Below, in pieces: positions 57,634-64,000 of a DNA stretch of 64,000 nt (the stretch's first letter is position 1; each line of letters opens with the position of its first letter). This stretch comes from Natrinema amylolyticum (GTDB lineage Archaea; Halobacteriota; Halobacteria; Halobacteriales; Natrialbaceae): contig NZ_JAIWPJ010000001.1 of the NCBI RefSeq assembly GCF_020515625.1, forward strand, positions 1,674,001-1,738,000. The letters run 5' to 3'. The translations under genes were made by a program, and so were the position numbers. The notes beneath the pieces are model-generated. The model was not told the origin of the DNA, ran no database searches, and worked only from the letters and a program-made list of their open reading frames with translations.

Positions 57634-58302
57634 TTAGAAGAAGCCGCCGTCGGTATCGTCTTCCTCGTCCTCGTCGTCGTCCGCGCTCTCGTCGTCCGTC
57701 TCATCACCCTCGGTATCGGAGTCGCTCTCGTCGCCATCGTCGTCGTCATCGCTACCGTCCCCATCACCGTCATCACTACTGTCCTCATCATCGCTACTGT
57801 CATCGTCATCGCTACTGTCATCGTCGCTATCGTCTCCGCTTTCGTCCGCATCGGTCTCGCTGTCCGCGTCGTCATCGTCCTCGTCGGTGGCGTTCCCCTC
57901 CTCGAGTTCGCCGTCCTCGGACTCCTCGCCCTCGGTCGCGTCCGCGTCAGTCTCGTCGCCGCCGTCGCTCTCGTTGCCCTCGGGTTCGGTATCGCCGACG
58001 GTCGCGTTGTCACCGCTCTCGTTGCCGCTCCCGATTGCATCGGTTTCGGACTCGGTAGCCTCGAGATCCGTCCCCTCGTCGCCGTCATCGCTCTCGTTTT
58101 CGGAGCCGCCGGGTGTCGTCGCCTCGTCGTCGCCCTGCGTTCCCAGCGGTTCCGTTTCGCCGTCGGCCGCGGGCTCTTCGGCCGGCTCGGCGACGAACAG
58201 CTCCGGGCCGACGGCCGCGACGGTCAGCCCGAACGCCGCGAGGATGATCGCGGTCGTTACGAGGACGGTCCCGACCGACGACGCGTGTGTCTCTCCTGTC
58301 AT
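57634..58302 (-). CDS. Secreted or anchored highly acidic low-complexity protein
   Basis: A 222-residue protein. One hydrophobic segment at about 10-32 (VGTVLVTTAIILAAFGLTVAAVG) is a signal or anchor. Almost all the rest is Asp, Glu, Ser and Gly, with long runs such as DDSDDDSSDDDD. It ends DDTDGGFF. The Asp-rich tail likely stays disordered and binds water and cations. Its codon use is unusual because GAC/TCC runs dominate. Function unknown; typical of haloarchaeal surface proteins. Confidence 0.65.
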   Translation of the reverse strand: MTGETHASSVGTVLVTTAIILAAFGLTVAAVGPELFVAEPAEEPAADGETEPLGTQGDDEATTPGGSENESDDGDEGTDLEATESETDAIGSGNESGDNATVGDTEPEGNESDGGDETDADATEGEESEDGELEEGNATDEDDDDADSETDADESGDDSDDDSSDDDDSSDDEDSSDDGDGDGSDDDDDGDESDSDTEGDETDDESADDDEDEEDDTDGGFF

Positions 58303-58499
58303 CGACCATCTCCGCCACGCTCGAGGGCTTTGTTAAGCACAGCAATCCACGACCGTCCCGGCACGATGTCGGAATCGTCCGCTGATGAGTCGGGTCACGT
58401 GACTGTCTCCGTTCGAGGCATAACCGGCCCCTACTCGGTCGCTCGCGACCCGTGTACCCGACCGAAACGACTACCCACTCGAGTCCGTACGGCTCTGGC

Positions 58500-60320
58500 A
58501 TGAGCAGCTACGACATCGAGCGCTACCTCAATATCCGCAGCGCCTACGGTGCCTCGTTCGGTCCCGACGGCGAACGGCTCTCCTTCCTGATGAACACGAC
58601 CGGCACGCCACAGATCTGGACGCTCCAGGAACCTCGCGCCTGGCCCGAGCAGCGGACGTTCTACGACGAGCGAGTGACCTTCGCCTCGTGGTCGCCCGAG
58701 CGCCCGGAGCTGATCTTCGGGATGGACGAGGGCGGCAACGAGCGGGCCCAGCTGTTCCGGCTCGACGCCGAGACGGGCGAGATCGAGGCCCTCACCGCGA
58801 TGCCGGACGCCAAACACCGCTGGGGCGGCTGGAGCCACGACGGCGAGCGGTTCGCGTTCACGTCGAACCGCCGCGACGAGTCCGTCTTCGACGTCTACGT
58901 CCAGGGTCGGGACGAGACCGGCGAGGCCGCCGAACTGGTCTACGAGGGCGACGGCTGGCTCTCGCTGTCCGGCTGGAGTCCCGACGACTCCCGACTGCTG
59001 GTCTCGCAGGCCTACTCTAACTTCGATCAGGACCTCTACATCCTCGACCTCGAAAGCGACGAGCGCGAACTCGAGCACCTCACGCCCCACGAGGGCGACG
59101 TGCGGTATCAGAGCGCGAGCTGGGCTCCGGACGGCGAGGGAATCTATCTGGTCACCGACGAGGGCGACGCCGACACCCTCTATCTGGCGTATCTCGACCT
59201 CGAGAGCGGTGATATGGAGACGGTCATCGACGGAAACGGATGGAACGTCGACGGCATCGCGCTGGACGACGAGACGGGGCGATTCGTCTGCTCGCGGAAC
59301 GTGGAGGGCTACACCGAACTGACGGTCGGCGAGTTCGACCCCAATGAGCCCACGGCGTTCGAGACGTTCCCCGAGCCCGATCTACCGGGCGGGATCTCCG
59401 GCGGCGTGAGTTTCGATCCCGACGCGGAGCGGTTCGCCCTCTCGACGAGCGGAGACGCGGTCAACACGAACGTCTTCGTGATCGACGTTGAGAGCGGTGC
59501 GGCCGAACAGTGGACGAGCGCGCCGACCGCGGGCATCCCCCCGGAATCGTTCGACGACTCCGACCTCGTCAGTGTGGAGAGCTTCGATGGACTCGAGGTG
59601 CCCGGCTTCCTGACGCTGCCGGATTCCCCCGAGAACGGCGAAACGCCCGTCATCGTCGACATCCACGGCGGCCCCGAGAGCCAGCGCCGCCCCTCCTTCT
59701 CGAGCGTCAAGCAGTACTTCCTCGACCGGGGCTACGCCTACTTCGAACCGAACGTCCGGGGGTCGTCGGGCTACGGCTCCGAGTACGCGAGCCTCGACGA
59801 CGTCGAGAACCGAATGGACTCCGTCGCCGACATCGAAGCGTGCGTCGAGTGGCTCCAGGATCATCCCGCGATCGATCCCGACCGGATCGCCGCCAAGGGC
59901 GGCTCCTACGGCGGCTTCATGGTTCTTGCCGCGCTGACCGAGTACCCCGACCTCTGGGCGGCCGGCGTCGACACCGTCGGCATCGCCAACTTCGTCACGT
60001 TTCTCGAAAATACGGGCGACTGGCGGCGGGAACTCAGGGAGGCGGAGTACGGGTCGCTCGCCGAGGACCGCGAGTTCTTGGAGGAGATCTCGCCGATCAA
60101 CAACGTCGAGAACATCGAAGCCCCGCTGTTCGTCCTTCACGGCGAAAACGACCCGCGCGTCCCGGTCGGCGAGGCCGAACAGATCGCCGAGAAGGCCGCC
60201 GAACAGGGCGTTCCCGTCCGAAAGCTGCTCTTCGAGGACGAGGGCCACGGCCTCTCGAAACTCGAGAACCGCATCGAGGCCTACGCCGAGATCGCGGATT
60301 TCCTGGACGAACACGTCTGA
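58500..60320 (+). CDS. S9-family serine peptidase (acylaminoacyl-peptidase-like)
   Basis: A 606-residue protein with an N-terminal beta propeller and a C-terminal alpha/beta hydrolase. Propeller blades show repeated xxSPDGxxIxFxS-like segments (SFGPDGERLSFLMN, SWAPDGEGIYLVT). The triad is S469 in GGSYGGFM, D551 in GENDPRVP, and H583 in EGHGLSK, all in the right order. It cleaves short peptides, usually from the N-terminus. Start at 58500 (MSSYDIERYLN). The gene stands alone; no signal peptide, so it is cytoplasmic. Confidence 0.93.
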   Translation: MSSYDIERYLNIRSAYGASFGPDGERLSFLMNTTGTPQIWTLQEPRAWPEQRTFYDERVTFASWSPERPELIFGMDEGGNERAQLFRLDAETGEIEALTAMPDAKHRWGGWSHDGERFAFTSNRRDESVFDVYVQGRDETGEAAELVYEGDGWLSLSGWSPDDSRLLVSQAYSNFDQDLYILDLESDERELEHLTPHEGDVRYQSASWAPDGEGIYLVTDEGDADTLYLAYLDLESGDMETVIDGNGWNVDGIALDDETGRFVCSRNVEGYTELTVGEFDPNEPTAFETFPEPDLPGGISGGVSFDPDAERFALSTSGDAVNTNVFVIDVESGAAEQWTSAPTAGIPPESFDDSDLVSVESFDGLEVPGFLTLPDSPENGETPVIVDIHGGPESQRRPSFSSVKQYFLDRGYAYFEPNVRGSSGYGSEYASLDDVENRMDSVADIEACVEWLQDHPAIDPDRIAAKGGSYGGFMVLAALTEYPDLWAAGVDTVGIANFVTFLENTGDWRRELREAEYGSLAEDREFLEEISPINNVENIEAPLFVLHGENDPRVPVGEAEQIAEKAAEQGVPVRKLLFEDEGHGLSKLENRIEAYAEIADFLDEHV

Positions 60321-60360
60321 ATCGCGTCCCGTGATCGATACACGCCATTAACTACAAAAA

Positions 60361-60368
60361 GTATACAT
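60361..60368 (+). promoter_or_regulatory. TATA box for the ABC operon
   Basis: GTATACAT lies 24-31 bases before the ATG at 60392. Confidence 0.6.
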
Positions 60369-60391
60369 GACGGGGCGATGGAGCATCCGGT

Positions 60392-61333
60392 ATGGCCGCC
60401 ATCGAAACGTCCTCGCTCACCAAGCGGTACGGCGACTCGGTCCTCGCCGTCGACGACCTCGACCTGGTCGTCGAGGAAGGAGAGATATTCGGCTTTCTGG
60501 GGCCTAACGGCGCCGGTAAGTCGACGACGATCAACATGCTGTTGGACTTCGTCCGTCCCTCCGACGGGTCCGCGACGGTGTTGGGCCACGACGCTCAACA
60601 CGAAACCGGAGCGATCCGCGAACGGATCGGCGTCCTCCCGGAGGGCGCGAGCGTCTACGATCGACTCACCGCGCGCGAACACCTCCAGTGGGTCATCGAC
60701 ACGAAAGGCGCCGACGACGACCCCGACGCGATCCTCGAGCGGGTCGGCCTCGCCGGCGACGGCGACCGCTCCGCCGGCGGCTACTCGAAGGGGATGGCCC
60801 AGCGGCTCGGCTTCGGGATGGCGCTGGTCGGCGATCCCGACCTCCTAATTCTCGACGAGCCCTCCTCGGGGCTGGATCCGACAGGCATGCAGGAGATGCG
60901 CGAGATCATCGCCGACGAGGCGGAGCGCGGCACCGCCGTCTTCTTCTCGAGCCACATCCTCGGCGAGGTCGAGGCCGTCTGTGATCGCATCGGTATCATG
61001 AACGAGGGACGCCTGGTCGCGACCGGGACGCCGGACGAACTGCAGGGCGACCTCGATCTCGGCGCGCCGATCTCGCTCGAGGTCGAGACCGTCCCCGAGC
61101 GCCTCGAACTGGAGCAGCTCGCGGGCGTGCGCTCGGTCAGCGTCGACGGCGCGACGATCACGGCGACCTGTGCCGACCCGTCGGTCAAGGTTGACGTCGT
61201 CCGACACGTCGCCGACGTGACGGCCGTTCGCGACATCATCTCCGAAGACATCTCGCTCGAGCAGCTGTTCAACACGTACACGAACGGCGAACGGGCGGAC
61301 GAAGACGCCCCGGCCCCGGAGGTGACGGCATGA
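60392..61333 (+). CDS. ABC transporter ATP-binding protein (ABC-2 type)
   Basis: A 313-residue ATPase. Walker A GPNGAGKST is at about residue 38-46; the signature lies in YSKGMAQRLGFGMALVG (a relaxed LSGGQ); Walker B LLILDEPSSGLDP follows, then the D-loop and the H-loop in VFFSSHILGEVEAVCDRIGIM. A C-terminal regulatory extension follows (residues about 225-313). The ATG of the permease overlaps its TGA by four bases, so the two proteins are made together. Typical of ABC-2 exporters of drugs or polysaccharides. Confidence 0.93.
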   Translation: MAAIETSSLTKRYGDSVLAVDDLDLVVEEGEIFGFLGPNGAGKSTTINMLLDFVRPSDGSATVLGHDAQHETGAIRERIGVLPEGASVYDRLTAREHLQWVIDTKGADDDPDAILERVGLAGDGDRSAGGYSKGMAQRLGFGMALVGDPDLLILDEPSSGLDPTGMQEMREIIADEAERGTAVFFSSHILGEVEAVCDRIGIMNEGRLVATGTPDELQGDLDLGAPISLEVETVPERLELEQLAGVRSVSVDGATITATCADPSVKVDVVRHVADVTAVRDIISEDISLEQLFNTYTNGERADEDAPAPEVTA

Positions 61334-62151
61334 GCACGTTAGACGTCGCGAAGAAGGACTTCCTCGACGTCCGGCGAGCCAAGATGATCTGGGTCGTCGG
61401 TGCGCTGTACGCCGTCTTCATGGCACTCATGTTCTACTTCGGGCAGAACAACGTCCCGAACCCGGACGTGAAGAACGCGCTGTGGAACCTGACCGGCGTC
61501 GGCGCGATGTTCATCCCCCTGATCGCCCTCGTCTCGGCGTACCTCGCGATCGCGGGCGAACGCGAGTCGGGCGGTATCAAGTATCTCCTGTCGATCCCGA
61601 ACAGTCGTCGCGACGTCGTCCTCGGGAAGTATCTGACCCGAACGGCCATCGTCACGATCGCGATCCTCGGCGCGTTCCTCCTCGGTGCCGCCCTCGCGCT
61701 CCTCTGGTACCCCTCGCTCGAGGCCGGGACCTTCGTCGGGATCGCGGCACTGACGGTCCTCTATGCGCTGACGTACGTCGCCGTTGCGGTCGGCATCTCC
61801 GCCGCGACGTCGTCCCGCTCGCGTGCGATGGGCGGCGCGATCGGCTTCTTCTTCGTCACGAACGTGTTGAACCTCTTCGGACCGCTCCGCCTCGCCATCG
61901 TGTACGTGTTCAACGACCTCGCGGGGCTCGATATCGCCGGCAATCAGATCGTGTTCGTCCAGTCGCTGATCAGTCCGACGGCGGCGTACGTCAACTCCAC
62001 CGGACTGGTCTTTCCCGACGGCTTCCGCACCAATCCGGCGGACATCCCGTGGTTCCTCGAGGGCGAGACGATGGTCGTCATCCTCCTCGCCTGGCTCGTC
62101 GTGCCGATCGCACTGGGCATCTGGCAGTTCGAACGGACCGATCTCGGCTGA
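61330..62151 (+). CDS. ABC-2 type transporter permease
   Basis: A 273-residue membrane protein. It has six predicted helices (20-38, 60-78, 105-128, 135-157, 168-195, 235-260) and the ABC-2 pattern, with LVSAYLAIAGERESGGIKYLLSIPNSRRDVVLGKYLTR as the coupling helix. It works with the ATPase encoded immediately before. Substrate unknown. It belongs to a simple two-gene export operon under the TATA box at 60361. Confidence 0.9.
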   Translation: MSTLDVAKKDFLDVRRAKMIWVVGALYAVFMALMFYFGQNNVPNPDVKNALWNLTGVGAMFIPLIALVSAYLAIAGERESGGIKYLLSIPNSRRDVVLGKYLTRTAIVTIAILGAFLLGAALALLWYPSLEAGTFVGIAALTVLYALTYVAVAVGISAATSSRSRAMGGAIGFFFVTNVLNLFGPLRLAIVYVFNDLAGLDIAGNQIVFVQSLISPTAAYVNSTGLVFPDGFRTNPADIPWFLEGETMVVILLAWLVVPIALGIWQFERTDLG

Positions 62152-62247
62152 CGGGTCGCGCTCGTTCGATCATCGCGCTGGAGAACGGTTCGCGGTGGAA
62201 ATCGCGACCGGCCCGCCATCGTTTGGCCGCCCGAAACCGACCGCCGA

Positions 62248-63309
62248 TCAGTCGATCACGCCCGTTTTCGTCGCCACGTCTCGAGCGGCCCGCTCGTTCA
62301 TCCCGTTGCCCAGAATCGTGTAGCGGTCGCGGATCTCGTGGCAGGTGGTCAGCGACTCGATGACGGTCTCGTCGTCGATTCCGAGTTCGGCGGCGGTCGT
62401 CGGCGCGTCGATGCTCGAGAGCGCGTCGCGAATGTCGCGCCAGATGCCCCGATCGCCGCCGTGGAGGTAGGCGGTCATGATCGAGCCGACGCCGACCTGG
62501 TGGCCGTGGAGGGCCGCCTCGGGGGCCAACCGATCGAGCTGATGCGAGAAGAGGTGTTCGGCTCCGCTCGCGGGCCGCGAGGAGCCGGCGATGCTCATCG
62601 CGACGCCGGAGGACATGAGCGCCTTGGTGACGACCCAGGCCGATTCCTCGAGCCCCGGTCGGATGAGGTCGGCGTTGTCCACGAGGATCTCGGCGGTCAT
62701 CTCCGAGAGCGCGGCGGCGTACTCGGAGTATTCGACGTCCTTGAGTCGATTGGCGAGCCGCCAGTCCATCACCGCGGTGTAGTTCGAGATGATGTCGGCG
62801 CAGCCGGCGGTCGTCAGCTCCCAGGGCGCGTCGGCGAGGATGCCGGTGTCGGCGACGACCGCGAGCGGCGGTTCCGCGGCGACGCTATGGCGTGAGTCGC
62901 CGTCCGGAACCGAGCCGCGGTTGCTGACGATCCCGTCGTGGCTCGCCGCGGTCGGAACGGAGAGAAAGCCCATATCGAGGTGGTGACTGGCCAGTTTCGC
63001 GATGTCGATGGCCTTCCCGCCGCCGATCCCGACGAGATAGGAGACCTCCTCGGCCTCGGCGACCTCGATCACCCGCTCGACGGCGTCGAAGGTCGCTTTC
63101 TCGATCGTGACGATCGCGGGGTCGATCCCGGCGGCCTCGAAGTCGGCCGCGATGGGGTCCGCGGCGACCTCGCGGGGCGTCGGACTCGTGACGAACAGCG
63201 GCCGCCCCTGCAAGTGGAGATCGTCGACCACGTCGACGACCTCGCTGCGAACGTCGTGGCCGACGACGACGTTTCGCGGGAGGCGGATCCACGTCGATTT
63301 GTCGAACAT
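62248..63309 (-). CDS. egsA: NAD(P)-dependent glycerol-1-phosphate dehydrogenase
   Basis: A 353-residue archaeal lipid enzyme that reduces dihydroxyacetone phosphate to sn-glycerol 1-phosphate, the backbone of archaeal ether lipids. It starts MFDKSTWIRLPRNVVVGHDV, has the glycine-rich cofactor loop VGIGGGKAIDIAKL, SVPTAASHDGIVSNRGSV and the Zn-binding region PASGAEHLFSHQL plus HGHQVGVG. Start at 63309 matches the usual N-terminus; 63321 would add four residues. It is transcribed away from the ABC operon. An A-rich run is near 63340-63347. Confidence 0.95.
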   Translation of the reverse strand: MFDKSTWIRLPRNVVVGHDVRSEVVDVVDDLHLQGRPLFVTSPTPREVAADPIAADFEAAGIDPAIVTIEKATFDAVERVIEVAEAEEVSYLVGIGGGKAIDIAKLASHHLDMGFLSVPTAASHDGIVSNRGSVPDGDSRHSVAAEPPLAVVADTGILADAPWELTTAGCADIISNYTAVMDWRLANRLKDVEYSEYAAALSEMTAEILVDNADLIRPGLEESAWVVTKALMSSGVAMSIAGSSRPASGAEHLFSHQLDRLAPEAALHGHQVGVGSIMTAYLHGGDRGIWRDIRDALSSIDAPTTAAELGIDDETVIESLTTCHEIRDRYTILGNGMNERAARDVATKTGVID

Positions 63310-63475
63310 AGTCTGACTCACTCACCCGCGGACCATACGTGTTTTTCCTCGAGGAGGTTCCGACGACTGGACCGGCGACGCTGATCTCGACCGCCGGTCG
63401 TTCGACGGGCCGGAACCGGGTTGCGGGTTCAACGGGACGGGATCGGCCTGCGGGTTCGCCGGATCCGAACCCGAC

Positions 63476-64000
63476 TCAGAGCGTGTCCAGAATACTCAGC
63501 ACGCGCTCCTCGCCCTCTCGGTCCGGCCCGTTTTCGTCCCCGTCGCGATCGCTCTCGAGGTGGTCGTCGACCGATCGGGCCATCGCGTCCTCGATCGGCG
63601 TCGACTCCCACCCCAGCGCGGCGAGTTTCGCCGTCGAGAGGACGTGCGGGTACTCTCGGTAGAGCGGGTAGTCGTCGAGGTCGATATCGCTGGCAGCGAG
63701 CTCTCGAGGCCCGGCGTGGACGACGTCGACGTCGGTGTCCAGCGCGTCGGCGATCAGTTCGACCATCTCCTCGAGGGTGACGAGCCGCCGGTCGCCGACG
63801 TTGTAGGCCTCGCCGGCCGCGCCCCGTTCGGCGACGACCCGGAGCGCGCTGGCGACGTCTTCGACGTAGACGCGGTGGCGAAGGTTCGTCCCATCCCCGG
63901 GGACGACGACCCGGTCGAAGCGATGGATGCGGTCGATCCACCAGTCCAGACGTTCGGTGTAGTCGTGGGGGCCGTAGACGATCGGCGGGCGGACGGCCAT
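63476..64000 (-). CDS. NAD-dependent epimerase/dehydratase, C-terminal part (5' end beyond the window)
   Basis: The frame reaches the right edge; only the last 174 residues are seen. It carries the substrate part of an extended SDR: RPPIVYGPHDY (the end of the pattern after the YxxxK helix), RVVVPGDGTNLRHRVYVEDVASALRVVAE, GEAYNVGDRRLVTLEEMVELIADAL, and a C-terminal EYPHVLSTAKLAALGWESTPIEDAM. This is the build of sugar-nucleotide epimerases. The N-terminal cofactor domain lies outside the window. The M at the edge is only an internal residue, not a start. Confidence 0.8.
   Translation of the reverse strand: MAVRPPIVYGPHDYTERLDWWIDRIHRFDRVVVPGDGTNLRHRVYVEDVASALRVVAERGAAGEAYNVGDRRLVTLEEMVELIADALDTDVDVVHAGPRELAASDIDLDDYPLYREYPHVLSTAKLAALGWESTPIEDAMARSVDDHLESDRDGDENGPDREGEERVLSILDTL

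Noticed and set aside
1-64000. tRNA, rRNA, insertion sequences and transposase genes
   Set aside because: No intergenic region showed a cloverleaf, a T-loop GTTCRANNC box, or terminal inverted repeats with a transposase frame. A tRNAscan-SE or ISfinder run would settle this.

Overview
The window is chromosomal DNA of a halophilic archaeon (class Halobacteria). The DNA is GC-rich, the proteins are strongly acidic, and many genes have a TATA-like box about 25-35 bases before the start codon with no ribosome binding site, which suggests leaderless mRNAs. Marker genes agree: ribosomal protein eS6, archaeal-type dUTPase, NAD(P)-dependent glycerol-1-phosphate dehydrogenase (archaeal lipids), Orc1/Cdc6, HalOD1 and bacterio-opsin-activator-type HTH proteins, and a NuoCD fusion. 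The species cannot be named from sequence alone. No rRNA, tRNA, IS element or CRISPR array was found.

Layout. 0-12 kb holds mainly housekeeping and conserved haloarchaeal genes: a DHH phosphoesterase end, two divergent universal stress proteins, a thiolase-like/DUF35 pair behind a possible leader peptide, a RecJ-like DHH protein, small membrane proteins, PadR, eS6 and a beta-CASP RNA nuclease. 12-23 kb has a luciferase-like monooxygenase, aconitase, dUTPase, a 1053-residue multi-sensor histidine kinase, 6-phosphogluconate dehydrogenase (oxidative pentose phosphate pathway), a HalOD1 protein and a Bat-type HTH regulator.

24-26 kb is the centre of interest: an orc1/cdc6 gene flanked on both sides by ORB-like boxes (one reverse and then forward boxes on each side), a G-string and short direct repeats. 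This is a replication origin, probably a secondary one. Next to it, 26.5-32.7 kb is an accessory block. It holds a winged-helix/SRA-like/HNH protein (candidate type IV, modification-dependent restriction enzyme), a MNT/HEPN toxin-antitoxin pair behind two palindromic operators, an AT-rich regulatory stretch with a winged-helix regulator, a TumE/TumA-type toxin-antitoxin pair whose toxin has an in-frame TGA, and a protein with a PD-(D/E)XK-like signature.

33-48 kb carries a four-unit 23-bp tandem repeat, a lipase-maturation-factor-like membrane protein, an MFS transporter, an F420-type PPOX protein, a metal P-type ATPase with altered metal motifs, an acetyltransferase, a frameshifted acyl-CoA dehydrogenase, a beta-propeller membrane protein, a LUD protein, an Hsp20-like protein and a sulfatase-fold enzyme with Thr at the nucleophile position. 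48-64 kb carries a PAP2 phosphatase, a nuoCD gene outside any nuo operon, a MEDS/GAF/PAS histidine kinase, a trpB gene without trpA, HIT and glycosyltransferase proteins, an S9 peptidase, an ABC-2 export pair, egsA and the end of a sugar-nucleotide epimerase gene that runs off the right edge.
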